Shown in pieces: positions 49,630-59,776 of a stretch of DNA of 64,000 nucleotides (within the stretch, counting starts at the first letter, position 1; every line of letters starts with the position of its first letter). The position numbers and the translations under genes were made by a program. Under the pieces are notes generated by a model. That model was not told the origin of the DNA. It searched no databases and saw only the letters and a list, made by a program, of their open reading frames with translations. Source of the stretch: Spongiibacter tropicus DSM 19543 (GTDB lineage Bacteria > Pseudomonadota > Gammaproteobacteria > Pseudomonadales > Spongiibacteraceae); contig NZ_ATUS01000006.1 in the NCBI RefSeq assembly GCF_000420325.1, positions 126,501 to 190,500 on the forward strand, written 5' to 3'.

Positions 49630-51206
49630 TTCGATTGTCGCAGGCGCGCAGCAAAACCCTGTTGGCCATCCACGGATGGTCAGCCGTTGCGCTCGGTTTG
49701 CTGTTGTACGCGGTGATTGTTACCGGCACGCTGGCGGTGTTCGAAGATGCGATTGGCGTGTGGGCGGATCCCATGCCAGTGGCGCCCGTTGAGGAGATTC
49801 CCAACGGCACCGGCGCCCTGATGGCCGACATTGCTGCGCGAATTGACCCCGCCTATCTCGATGAGGTTTTCCTGTTCTCCGGGACCGGCGAACACCTGCG
49901 GGCGCTGTTTCACTACCATGGTGACGACGGTACAGAACCGGCAATGCTGTTTTTGATTGATCCGGCACAGCAGCGGGTGGTTCGCGAGGTTGAGGGTTTG
50001 TCGCCGGATGTCTTTCGGCAGTTGGGTGTGGGGGCGCTTCGGGATTTTCTGGTCGACCTGCACGTGAATTTGCTGCTGCCGGGGCGCTGGGGGTTACTGG
50101 CGACGGGCGTATTGGGGTTTGCCATGCTGGTCGCGGCGGTCAGTGGCCTGCTGATCCACCGCCACCTGCTCAAAGAGCTGTTCACACTGCGTCGCAAAGG
50201 GGGATTGCTCACTGCGCGCGACCGCCATGCGCTGGCGGGCAGCTGGAATTTGCCGTTTGCCTTTCTGCTGTCATTCACTGGTGCGTTCTTCAGCTTTGGC
50301 GGGGCCATCGGGCTGCCCGCAATCGCCTACGTCGCGTTTGGTGGCGATGTGGAAACCGTCAGTGAGGAGTTGCTGGCGCCGATTATGGCTGAGGATGATC
50401 GTCCATCGCCGCTCGCGAATATCGACGCGATGATACAGGATGCCGCGCGACGAACCGGGGCTGAGCCCAGCAGTTTGCAGATTCATCACTGGGGGCGAGC
50501 AGATGCGAGCCTGCTTGTCGGCCTGAATAATGGAGACGGTGAACTGCTGCCATCCGCGGTCGCGTATGCCGGCGCTTCCGGCGAGTTTCTGGGTTTGCGC
50601 CCGGCGCTGGGGAATGCCCCCTCGCTCGGTGGCGATCTGGTCAGCCTGATGTCACCGCTGCATTTCGGAAATTTTGCGGGTATCGCCTCGAAAATACTGT
50701 GGTTCGCCATGGGGTTTGCCAGTGCCTACGTAGCCCTCACCGGGCTCATGTTGTGGACTCGGCGTCGACAGGCCGAGCCGGGCTGGCATTGGCTGGAAAA
50801 GCTGACGGTGATCGTCGGCTATGGCTTGCCGCTGGCACTGCTGATCAATGCGGCCGTGTATGTGACCCGTCGGCCGGTTCCCAGTGCCGCATTTTACGAC
50901 CTGCTGAGCGTCTTTCTGGCGGCAATGGCTCTTACCGCGTTTTACGGCTTTGCGCAGCGTGATGCGGCGCGCAGCCGCAGGGGTATTCTGCGAGCGATGG
51001 CGCTGGTAATGCTGGCATTGCCGGCGGCGCGATACTGGGGCGGTGGTTTGGGATGGCAGGCCGCGATCTCTGGCGGCTTGCCAGCCGTGTTGACGATCGA
51101 CGGTTTACTGCTGGTCAGCGGGGCCTGGCTGCTGTGGACACAGCGCCGTGCGCCAGCGCCTGCCATGCTTGAGACAGAGTCAGAACCCGAGGCGCTGAAG
51201 TCATGA
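49626..51206 (+). CDS. PepSY-associated TM protein, iron-uptake type
   Basis: The 526-residue inner-membrane protein has the PepSY_TM topology: helix 1 SKTLLAIHGWSAVALGLLLY with a conserved His, an external PepSY loop (about residues 55-150), helices GLLATGVLGFAMLVAAVSGL and FAFLLSFTGAFFSFGGAIGL, a second loop, and three or four helices to the end. Several His residues in helices could bind heme. It is of the type linked to reduction or release of iron from siderophores. GTG 49626 overlaps the previous stop (GTGA), which sets the start. Confidence 0.85.
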   Translation: MIRLSQARSKTLLAIHGWSAVALGLLLYAVIVTGTLAVFEDAIGVWADPMPVAPVEEIPNGTGALMADIAARIDPAYLDEVFLFSGTGEHLRALFHYHGDDGTEPAMLFLIDPAQQRVVREVEGLSPDVFRQLGVGALRDFLVDLHVNLLLPGRWGLLATGVLGFAMLVAAVSGLLIHRHLLKELFTLRRKGGLLTARDRHALAGSWNLPFAFLLSFTGAFFSFGGAIGLPAIAYVAFGGDVETVSEELLAPIMAEDDRPSPLANIDAMIQDAARRTGAEPSSLQIHHWGRADASLLVGLNNGDGELLPSAVAYAGASGEFLGLRPALGNAPSLGGDLVSLMSPLHFGNFAGIASKILWFAMGFASAYVALTGLMLWTRRRQAEPGWHWLEKLTVIVGYGLPLALLINAAVYVTRRPVPSAAFYDLLSVFLAAMALTAFYGFAQRDAARSRRGILRAMALVMLALPAARYWGGGLGWQAAISGGLPAVLTIDGLLLVSGAWLLWTQRRAPAPAMLETESEPEALKS

Positions 51207-51478
51207 GTACCGAGCTCCTGGCGGGATTGGCCATTGCATTCAGCGCGCTGCCTCTGTTGTTGCTGGCAATACGCGACCCGAAGCGTCTGCGCAGTCGACG
51301 GCAGCGAAGTCAGGCCACCGTCCTTGAGCGCCGGTGTCTGGCGATTGCCGTGGCTCTGCCGCTGGTTTTCTTGCTGGGGAATGCGGCAGCGGCACTGATT
51401 TGGTTGTCGGGGGTGTTTGTGACGGGGTGGTTTTGCGCGCTGTGGCTGGCGACACCTGCTCACTCCGAGTCACAGTAA
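51203..51478 (+). CDS. Small membrane protein of the PepSY operon (DUF3325-like)
   Basis: The 91-residue protein has an N-terminal helix (LLAGLAIAFSALPLLLLAIR), a basic loop (DPKRLRSRRQRSQ) and two C-terminal helices (CLAIAVALPLVFLLGNAAAA and LIWLSGVFVTGWFCALWLA). It overlaps the PepSY gene by 4 bases and is the third member of the iron-type trio. A role in the same membrane complex is inferred from coupling only. Confidence 0.7.
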   Translation: MSTELLAGLAIAFSALPLLLLAIRDPKRLRSRRQRSQATVLERRCLAIAVALPLVFLLGNAAAALIWLSGVFVTGWFCALWLATPAHSESQ

Positions 51479-51694
51479 TTATCCCTATAGCGGGCCTGTG
51501 CCGTGCGAAAATGCTATACCGCGCTGTTTTTTCCCGCTATAGTGCGTGGCGCTAGAACGTAGCACTACTATTTATGCACACCATTTCGATGTTCTGTTCA
51601 GTTCTCGTCCTGATTCATAAGTAATAGAAACACTTCCAGCATGGCCGCCTCATGAGAGGCAACTTATTTACTGAAAGATTCAGGAATACACATT

Positions 51695-51901
51695 ATGTCT
51701 ACTGTAACCGGCACTGTTAAATGGTTTAACGAAACTAAGGGCTTCGGCTTCATCGCTCAGGAAAACGGCCCCGACGTATTCGCTCACTTCAGCGCGATCA
51801 GCGGCTCAGGCTTCAAAACCCTGGTTGAAGGTCAGCAAGTTGAGTTCACTGTTAGCCAAGGCCAGAAAGGTCCTCAGGCTGAGAACATCGTCGTCCTGTA
51901 A
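51695..51901 (+). CDS. Cold-shock domain protein (CspA family)
   Basis: The 68-residue single CSD protein has RNP1-type KGFGFIAQ and RNP2-type VFAHFSAI motifs in the family order ([39 protein letters not shown]). It binds single-stranded RNA and DNA. It has a 216-bp upstream gap typical of cold-shock leaders and a strong terminator 58 bp downstream, so it is monocistronic. Confidence 0.96.
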   Translation: MSTVTGTVKWFNETKGFGFIAQENGPDVFAHFSAISGSGFKTLVEGQQVEFTVSQGQKGPQAENIVVL

Positions 51902-51959
51902 GGCCGACTCCCGCGCATTGCGGGAAACTGCACTGGCTACGGTCAGCCTGTAGAGAAAG

Positions 51960-51987
51960 GGCAGAACCATCGGGTTCTGCCTTTTTT
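51960..51987 (+). terminator. Rho-independent terminator after the cold-shock gene
   Basis: GGCAGAACC and GGTTCTGCC form a 9-bp perfect stem with a 4-base loop followed by six T's. Confidence 0.92.
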
Positions 51988-52041
51988 CGTTTATGGCCTC
52001 CTGATTTCGGTATGATCTCTCCGAGGCATCACACAGTTGGA

Positions 52042-53430
52042 ATGAACTTGAGCGAGACGAGCTTTCACACACTGCCATTGGCGGCGGGCCTACTCGATAA
52101 TCTGGCGTCGCTGGGCTATCGCGATATGACCGCGATTCAGGCCGCGGCACTGCCGCGCATATTGGCGGGCAGCGATTTGGTCGGACAGGCGAAAACCGGT
52201 TCCGGTAAAACGGTCGCCTTTGGCCTCGGCTTGCTCAATAAGCTTGAGGTCAAACGCTTCGCTGTGCAGGGCTTGGTGTTATGCCCCACGCGCGAGCTGG
52301 CCGATCAGGTTGCCAGAGAGCTGCGCAAGCTGGCGCGTGGCGTGCACAACGTCAAGATTCTCACTCTCTGTGGCGGTATGCCCTTTGGCCCACAGGTCAG
52401 TTCACTGGCGCACGGCGCCCATATCATTGTCGGTACACCGGGTCGGGTGCACGACCACCTGCGCAAGCGCAATCTGAAGCTGGAGCAGGTGCATACCCTG
52501 GTGTTGGACGAAGCCGATCGCATGCTGGAAATGGGCTTTCAGGAGACGCTTGACGCGATTGTTGCCGAGGTGCCCGCCAGTCGTCAGAGCCTGCTGTTCA
52601 GTGCCACTTACCCCGAGCAAATCCAGCAGATTGCCCGTCGGGTGATGCGTGACCCCGAGTTGTTGAAGATTGCCGAGCAACACCGGCGAAGCACCATCGA
52701 TCAGCGTTTTTACCAGGTGGAAAACAATGAGGCCCGCGCCGATGCTGTGGCGCGTTTGCTGCTGGACCGTCGCCCCGATTCCGCCGTGGTGTTCTGCAAC
52801 ACCCGCCGCGATACCGAGGAGTTGGCTTCCGTTCTGCGTGATTACCGCTTGAATGTCATCGCTCTGCATGGCGAGCTGGACCAGCGTGCGCGGGATCGTG
52901 CATTGGTGTGTTTTGCCAATCACAGCGCTTCGGTGCTGGTGGCAACAGATGTTGCCGCCCGGGGGCTGGATATTGAAGATTTGAATATGGTGATTAACTA
53001 CCATATTGCTCGCGATGCCGAGGTGCACACGCATCGTGTGGGCCGTACGGGTCGCGCGGGTGCCAGTGGCGAAGCCGCCAGCCTGTTTACCGAGCGAGAA
53101 CAGCACAAACTGGCGCGACTGGAAGCGGACGGGGTGGAGCTGTTAATGGGAGAACTTCCTCACCCGGCCGTATTGGATGGGCCTGCCTACTCGCCCCCGA
53201 TGCACTGTCTGCAACTGGATGTGGGCAAAAAACAGAAAATCCGTCCGGGTGATATCCTTGGGGCGCTGACCCGGGGCGAGCGTGTGGCGGGTTCGGATGT
53301 CGGCAAAATCCATATCTTTGATCAGTGCGCCTATGTGGCGGTAAAACGCCGCGCCGCCGATGAGGCGCTGCGGGTACTCAGTGCCGGCAAACTGAAGGGG
53401 CGCAGTGTGAGGGCCCGAAAGATCCGTTAA
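52042..53430 (+). CDS. dbpA: DEAD-box RNA helicase DbpA
   Basis: The 462-residue helicase has motif I AKTGSGKT, PTRELA, TPGR, DEAD and SAT in the first RecA domain, ATDVAARGLDI and HRVGRTGRAG in the second, and a C-terminal DbpA RNA-binding domain (KQKIRPGDILGALTR, GKIHIFDQCAYVAV). It acts on 23S rRNA in large-subunit assembly. The start at 52042 (MNLSETSF) is chosen over the ATG at 52012, which lies in the leader region. Confidence 0.95.
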   Translation: MNLSETSFHTLPLAAGLLDNLASLGYRDMTAIQAAALPRILAGSDLVGQAKTGSGKTVAFGLGLLNKLEVKRFAVQGLVLCPTRELADQVARELRKLARGVHNVKILTLCGGMPFGPQVSSLAHGAHIIVGTPGRVHDHLRKRNLKLEQVHTLVLDEADRMLEMGFQETLDAIVAEVPASRQSLLFSATYPEQIQQIARRVMRDPELLKIAEQHRRSTIDQRFYQVENNEARADAVARLLLDRRPDSAVVFCNTRRDTEELASVLRDYRLNVIALHGELDQRARDRALVCFANHSASVLVATDVAARGLDIEDLNMVINYHIARDAEVHTHRVGRTGRAGASGEAASLFTEREQHKLARLEADGVELLMGELPHPAVLDGPAYSPPMHCLQLDVGKKQKIRPGDILGALTRGERVAGSDVGKIHIFDQCAYVAVKRRAADEALRVLSAGKLKGRSVRARKIR

Positions 53431-53454
53431 TCCTTCTTACAGGGAGTGGTCTCG

Positions 53455-54105
53455 ATGATCCGACGCCTGCCCCGCTGGCTGGAACTCGGCGCGTTTACCC
53501 TGGCCTGGCTGGCGGGAACCGTCAACGCCGTCGGGCTCCTGGGGTTTGCCCATCAGTCAATTTCCCATCTCTCCGGCACGGCCAGCTTGCTGGGCGCGGC
53601 ACTGCTGCAGGGCAGCGATGCCTGGCACCTCGCGGTGATCCTGCTCAGCTTTCTGCTTGGCGCAGCCGTATCGGGCTATCTCAATATCAGTGAATCCCTC
53701 ACCTTGGGGCGCCACTACGATACGCTGTTAGTAATCGAGGGGCTGCTCTTGCTGGTTGCCATTGCGCTGCTCCGTGAGCAGCACAGCTCGGGACATTACT
53801 TTGCATCCGCCGCCTGCGGTTTACAGAATGCGCTGGCAACCCGCTACAGTGGGGCGGTGGTGCGAACGACCCATGTCACCGGCCTGTTTACTGACCTCGG
53901 TATTATGTTGGGCGCCGCACTGCGAGGGGAGGGCTTTGATCGCCGCAAGGCGGGGCTGTTCTGCCTGATTATTGCGGGCTTTGTCTTCGGCGGTACGGCG
54001 GGCGCGCTGTTCTATGCACGCTGGGGCTTCTTCGCTTTGCTGGTTCCCGCCATGTTATGTTTCATGCTCGCTGCGGCGTATCGGCTGCTGCGCTCGGGCA
54101 ACTGA
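53455..54105 (+). CDS. DUF1275 (YoaK-type) membrane protein
   Basis: The 216-residue protein has six or so hydrophobic segments and the DUF1275 patterns: LAWLAGTVNAVGLLGFAHQS at the start, SHLSGTASLLG, CGLQNALATRYSGAVVRTTH and VTGLFTDLGIMLGAAL. The function of the family is unknown; it is a small polytopic inner-membrane protein. ATG 53455 after GGGAG is used. It follows dbpA by 24 bp and may be co-transcribed. Confidence 0.85.
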   Translation: MIRRLPRWLELGAFTLAWLAGTVNAVGLLGFAHQSISHLSGTASLLGAALLQGSDAWHLAVILLSFLLGAAVSGYLNISESLTLGRHYDTLLVIEGLLLLVAIALLREQHSSGHYFASAACGLQNALATRYSGAVVRTTHVTGLFTDLGIMLGAALRGEGFDRRKAGLFCLIIAGFVFGGTAGALFYARWGFFALLVPAMLCFMLAAAYRLLRSGN

Positions 54106-54167
54106 GCCCCGGTTTGCCAGCGCCCCGACATAGAATAATAAACAGTACTGCCAGGAGTGACGACCCG

Positions 54168-54536
54168 ATGAGTAAGGCGTTTTTTGAAGCGTATTACCAG
54201 ACGTACAACCGTGAAGACCCCGATGCGCTGAGGGCGTTTTACGATCCCGACGTGGAGCTGCATTCGGCTCAGGGCGTGATTCGCGGTGTGGAGGCGGTGC
54301 TGGAGGTATACCGGGGAATTACGGCTCAGTTCAGCGATCACATGACCCCGCTGGATATTCGCGAGCGCAGTGACCATACCCAAGTGCGTATTCTCGACAA
54401 CTTCACGGCAAAGGTCGACGTCGCGGAGTTTATGGGCCGCGCTTTTGCTCCGGGCGAGCAGTTCAGTCTGAATCTGCTGGCAGAGTATCGCTTGCGCGAC
54501 GGTCGCATCCTGCGGGCGGATATTGCGGCGCTGTAA
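54168..54536 (+). CDS. NTF2-like (SnoaL-type) protein
   Basis: This 122-residue single NTF2-like domain begins MSKAFFEAYYQTYNREDPDA and has the family pattern LRAFYDPDVELHSAQGVIRG near residues 22-41. The cone-shaped fold usually holds a small hydrophobic ligand and can act as an isomerase or binding protein. The substrate is not evident. ATG 54168 starts at the family N-terminus, since the longer frame from 54057 overlaps the DUF1275 gene. Confidence 0.75.
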   Translation: MSKAFFEAYYQTYNREDPDALRAFYDPDVELHSAQGVIRGVEAVLEVYRGITAQFSDHMTPLDIRERSDHTQVRILDNFTAKVDVAEFMGRAFAPGEQFSLNLLAEYRLRDGRILRADIAAL

Positions 54537-54591
54537 GTCAGCGCGGTTCTTGCCAGGGCGTGAGCACAGCGGTGCCCACGCCCGTTTTCAC

Positions 54592-55692
54592 TTAGCCCGT
54601 GTACCGAGACAGTGAACTCCAGAAGCCGAATTCCATCATCCCGGCGCCCTGCTGTTCACCGTCGGGGCCGCTGAGGGTGAAGGTCGACGGAACTTCCACC
54701 AGACCCAGCATGCGTCCCTGATCTTGGGTGTAGTCAAGCGTCTCGCGTTGCACAACAGTTTCCGGCCCCTGATACATGCCGTGCCGCCAATCGGGCTCCA
54801 GGCCATAGCCGGTGCCGGTGGTGAGGTAGGTTTGTAGCTTCGTGGGCCTGCCGCGCAGGGTAAGCGCGCCGCCGGGGGCATCGGGGAAGTGAACGACGCC
54901 CTCGGCAATGTCGGCGAGGAACGGTTGAGCCACGTTGAAGCGGTGCTCGTGCTCGGGCCGTCCCAGCCACTCAGGTTCACGGCTGGGGTCTTTCCATACG
55001 CGCATCGCTTCTTCAATGCTGCGTTGGCCGCCTTCCGTTTCGTTGATGATGTAGAGCAGCGCGAAATCATCGAACAGCACCGGGAAGTAATTCCACATGC
55101 CCTCCATTGACGGTGTCCCCGCATGGATACCTGCCGGTTCAGCTTCGCCTACCGGTCGCACTCCCCAGGAGCGGTCGCGGCTGCCGATAAAATCCTCGGG
55201 GGTGATTGCGAAGTGCTGGCCGTCTACGGTCAGTTCGCCCTGCCAGCGCCCCAGTTGTGCGAAACGCATGGTGTCAAACAGAACGCGGCCTTCCTTGCGG
55301 ATGTAGTGGCGTGGCTCCAGAAAGGGGAAGTGCTCACCCTGCCAGGTCGCGTTCATGGTAATGCCGTTCTCGGCGTCGTCGCAGACAATCCGCAGGCGTT
55401 GAAGACCTTCGATAACCTCGATACGCAGTGGCCCAACCGAGATATCGCCGCGATCACTCAGGGGACGAGAGGCGCGAATGACATGGTGTTTATCCTTGTG
55501 GCGCACCAGCAGAAACGCATCTTGCACACCGAGATTGGGGTACTGGCCCAGTCCAAAGACGACGAACAATTCATCGCCTGCATTGTGCATATTGAAGTAA
55601 TAGCGATCGTAGAAGTTGCGGTCACTGGTGCCGGTGTGACGAATGACATCAGCAATCTGGTGTAGTGGATAGTCGTCCATGGTGCTCAGCAT
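54592..55692 (-). CDS. Lipocalin/CrtC-like beta-barrel protein of unknown function
   Basis: The 366-residue protein has no signal peptide. It resembles the double lipocalin-like proteins related to hydroxyneurosporene synthase: [20 protein letters not shown] in the first domain, then [20 protein letters not shown], which carries the R-D-R-S-WG signature of the group near the middle. It may bind or alter a lipid or terpenoid. ATG 55692 is taken; ATG 55680 is an alternative. It is divergent from the Cys-rich secreted protein gene. Confidence 0.65.
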   Translation of the reverse strand: MLSTMDDYPLHQIADVIRHTGTSDRNFYDRYYFNMHNAGDELFVVFGLGQYPNLGVQDAFLLVRHKDKHHVIRASRPLSDRGDISVGPLRIEVIEGLQRLRIVCDDAENGITMNATWQGEHFPFLEPRHYIRKEGRVLFDTMRFAQLGRWQGELTVDGQHFAITPEDFIGSRDRSWGVRPVGEAEPAGIHAGTPSMEGMWNYFPVLFDDFALLYIINETEGGQRSIEEAMRVWKDPSREPEWLGRPEHEHRFNVAQPFLADIAEGVVHFPDAPGGALTLRGRPTKLQTYLTTGTGYGLEPDWRHGMYQGPETVVQRETLDYTQDQGRMLGLVEVPSTFTLSGPDGEQQGAGMMEFGFWSSLSRYTG

Positions 55693-55887
55693 GGCGGGCT
55701 CCTGTCTGGGTAATTGTTATCGTTGTTGTGTGACGGCAATGGCCGCCCGACTTTACTGTAGTGAGTCGCCGGGAGCGCGACAACCGTTAAAGCATGACAG
55801 AAAGTTAAGGTGCCGTAACTGGCGTGCAGGCCGCGGTGTCTGCTGCATTCGGGTAAACTCGCCGAATGATATGAATAAGGACAGAAC

Positions 55888-57045
55888 ATGTTTCGCTGGA
55901 TGATGCTGTTTCTCGCGATGGCGCCCGCCATCACTCAGGCTGACACGCGTATTGGCCAGACCTCGGTCGACAGTCTGACGCTGACCTACCGTAACCCGCA
56001 GACCGGCACCGATCTGGATGCCTCACAGACACGGGTACTGATCGAGCAGCTTTATGCGAGTGAACTGCTGAATCTGGATGAGGTTCTGGCGGCGCAGGAG
56101 CTGGATGCCAGCGGCGCCCAGGGCGATGGTTTTAGCGTGATCAACCCCTATTACCCCCGTGCGGAAGCTGGCGATGTGCCCCTGCCATCGGCTCGTTCGG
56201 TCATGCAAAACGGGGAATTGATTCAGAATCCCGAGCAATACCCACAGCCCGCCGAGGGTTACGAGATGGTCGATGGCGAGCCGGCGTTCTACCAACAGGC
56301 AGCGGTCAGTCGCTGGTTCAGCGAGCTGCGCAACGGCGGTGCGGCGGCGGAAGAGGTTTGCGCGGTGGCCATGGACGCCGATGGGCGTCGCTACCGGCTG
56401 AAAACCTTTCCGACGGTCGATGCCGCCCTGCAGGCGGGCTGGCAGATTACCCACCAGTACCGCTGCGGAAGCTGTTCAAGCCTGCGGGACCTGGCGGCGT
56501 ATATCGCCATTCCCGACATGACCCAGCCGGTTCGGGCCTGCTCGCAGCGGGGCCGCGGTCAACTCAGCAAGCTCGATGAGGTGAAGCAGTGCATTATCGA
56601 GGCGGTCGGTTTCACGCCCGCCTGTGCGGAAAGTTGGGCCTATAACGCGGTGCACACCGGCGCGGAGTGTGCCGGGCGCTGTATGCGCAGCTATGGTCGC
56701 GCCGGTCCCCTGCCCGCCCTGCTGCAGGGGGGGATCAATATTCTGCGCGGTCAGTACAGCGCCTGTCCGGCCAGTGTGGAGAGTGAGGATGCCGCGACCC
56801 GCGACGTGCTGGAGGCGCGGGGCTGTCCGCTGGACAACGAACAGACCGGCAAGCTCAATGATTGCCTGTGGTGTGATGAGCAGCTTTCCGGGCCGGGGTT
56901 CAAGTACAGCGCGGCCCGCACCCGCCGTGCCTCGGGCCTGCCGTCGGCGATTCCCCGGCCGAACGACCGCTTGTTCTATGAAGCCGACCACAGCCGCTAT
57001 TTTTCCGGGCGCGCTGTATCCCCGGCAGGCGGGAACCAGCCGTGA
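55888..57045 (+). CDS. Secreted cysteine-rich protein of unknown family
   Basis: The 385-residue protein has a signal peptide (MFRWMMLFLAMAPAITQA). Its C-terminal two-thirds contain paired cysteines: CGSCSSL near residue 193, then ACSQRGRG, QCIIEAVGF, ACAES, ECAGRCMRSY, ACPASVE, GCPLDN and CLWCDE. The even spread suggests several disulfides, so it is a periplasmic or secreted protein. I do not recognise the family, and no catalytic motif stands out. It overlaps the TSUP gene by 4 bases, so it is linked to a transporter. Confidence 0.7.
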   Translation: MFRWMMLFLAMAPAITQADTRIGQTSVDSLTLTYRNPQTGTDLDASQTRVLIEQLYASELLNLDEVLAAQELDASGAQGDGFSVINPYYPRAEAGDVPLPSARSVMQNGELIQNPEQYPQPAEGYEMVDGEPAFYQQAAVSRWFSELRNGGAAAEEVCAVAMDADGRRYRLKTFPTVDAALQAGWQITHQYRCGSCSSLRDLAAYIAIPDMTQPVRACSQRGRGQLSKLDEVKQCIIEAVGFTPACAESWAYNAVHTGAECAGRCMRSYGRAGPLPALLQGGINILRGQYSACPASVESEDAATRDVLEARGCPLDNEQTGKLNDCLWCDEQLSGPGFKYSAARTRRASGLPSAIPRPNDRLFYEADHSRYFSGRAVSPAGGNQP

Positions 57046-57776
57046 TCACCGATGCCCTGTTGCTGGTGGTCGCGGGCCTGCTGGCCGGGGCGCTGAATGC
57101 CGTCGCCGGAGGCGGCAGCTTTTTCACCTTGCCTGCTCTGGTGGCGCTGGGCCTGCCGCCGCTGATGGCCAATGCCAGTGGTACTGCGGCCCTTTTGCCG
57201 GGGTATATGGCCAGCGCCTGGCGCTTTCGTGGCGATATTCGCATGCCGGGCGATCTGTCGCTGTGGGGGCTGCTGCTTCTCGTGCTGGTTGGCGCGGTAT
57301 CAGGCGCACTGTTGTTATTGCTGAGCAGTGAGCAACTATTCAGTACGCTGGTCCCTTGGTTGATGCTGTTGGCCAGTGTGATTTTTGCGCTCTCGCCGCG
57401 ACTGCTGAAGAACCGGGCAACGGCGCCGACGTGGCTTGCCGCACTGACCCTGCTGTTGGTGTGTGCCTATGGCGGCTATTTCAATGGCGGTGTTGGGATT
57501 GTGCTGCTGGCGGCATTCGGTTTGCTGGGGCAGCATGATCTGCACGGTATGAACGGTCTGAAAAATGCCGTCTCGGCGCTGCTGACTTTGGTGGCGGTGG
57601 GGGTCTACGCGGCGGCAGGGCTGTTGGTTTGGAAGCCATTACTGCTGATGGCACTGGCCGCGTTGATGGGTGGCTATGTTGGCGCCGCGCTGGCTTATCG
57701 CTTGCCCGCTGGACCGCTCAGGGCGTTTATTGTCGCCTCCGGGCTGGTCATGGCCGCCGTGTTTTTTCTGCGCTGA
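57042..57776 (+). CDS. TSUP (TauE/SafE) family membrane transporter
   Basis: The 244-residue protein has seven or eight hydrophobic segments and the family start LLAGALNAVAGGGSFFTLPA with the GGG turn, repeated in the second half (YGGYFNGGVGIVLLAAFGLL). The family exports or imports sulfite, sulfoacetate and other small organosulfur or anionic compounds. GTG 57042 overlaps the preceding stop as GTGA. The substrate is not known, though sulfur compounds are common. Confidence 0.85.
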   Translation: MITDALLLVVAGLLAGALNAVAGGGSFFTLPALVALGLPPLMANASGTAALLPGYMASAWRFRGDIRMPGDLSLWGLLLLVLVGAVSGALLLLLSSEQLFSTLVPWLMLLASVIFALSPRLLKNRATAPTWLAALTLLLVCAYGGYFNGGVGIVLLAAFGLLGQHDLHGMNGLKNAVSALLTLVAVGVYAAAGLLVWKPLLLMALAALMGGYVGAALAYRLPAGPLRAFIVASGLVMAAVFFLR

Positions 57777-57796
57777 AACGCTTTAGGAGAACCGCA

Positions 57797-58219
57797 ATGA
57801 CAGATGCGCCATACGGACAGGGCGATGCGTCCTATCAGGCCGCTGGCGGCTGGGAGGGCATCTGTGCGCTGGTCAATGCCTTTTACGATGTGATGGACAG
57901 CGCGCCGATGGCTGGTGATATTCGCGCCATGCACGCGGCGGACCTGAGCGAGGCGCGAGACAAACTGAGCTGCTTTCTCAGTGGCTGGCTGGGTGGCCCC
58001 AAGCGCTATGCAGAGCGTTACGGACGAGGTTTGGGGATTCCCGCTGTGCATCAGCATATGAAGATCGGGACCGCTGAACGCGATGCCTGGTTGTGGTGTA
58101 TGCAGCAGGCAATTGACCAGCAGCCTTATCCGGTCGCTTTCAAAGAGTATCTCTACCGGCAGCTATGCGTGCCGGCAGAGCGGATTGTGCAGCGCTGCGC
58201 GTTGCACGCAGAGCCTTGA
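57797..58219 (+). CDS. Group II truncated hemoglobin
   Basis: The 140-residue protein has the trHb2 pattern: YQAAGGWEGICALVNAFYDV at the start, FLSGWLGGPKRYAERYG in the middle, and proximal-side HQHMKIGTAERDAWLWCMQQ. The heme-proximal His lies in VHQHM. Such globins bind O2 or NO and may detoxify peroxide or nitric oxide. TTTAGGAGA precedes ATG 57797. It is 20 bp after the TSUP gene and may share its transcript. Confidence 0.88.
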   Translation: MTDAPYGQGDASYQAAGGWEGICALVNAFYDVMDSAPMAGDIRAMHAADLSEARDKLSCFLSGWLGGPKRYAERYGRGLGIPAVHQHMKIGTAERDAWLWCMQQAIDQQPYPVAFKEYLYRQLCVPAERIVQRCALHAEP

Positions 58220-58239
58220 CCCCAGTGGTATCACTGGGG
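58220..58239. terminator. Hairpin between convergent globin and rhlE genes
   Basis: CCCCAGTG and CACTGGGG form an 8-bp perfect stem with a 4-base loop, starting right after the globin stop. There is no strong T-run, so termination may be partial. Confidence 0.5.
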
Positions 58240-58261
58240 CTATTGGCGTAGACGGTATTAC

Positions 58262-59545
<1,284 letters not shown>

Positions 59546-59776
59546 AGAATCTCTCGGTGTGAGGTGGGCGTCTGGCGCCTCACCGCGTCAGTGTGCTGAC
59601 AACCAAGATAAACTGATCGGCGGCACGGGGCGGGGCAGCTTACTGGATTCGCGTCCTCGCTGCCAGCAACATTCCCATTGACTGGAATTTATCGCCGCCG
59701 GGGCTTCGGGTAGAATACGCCGCTTCTTCGGCGCACGCATGCCCCTAGCGCCCGCCTCAAAACAGGATTCAGCACC

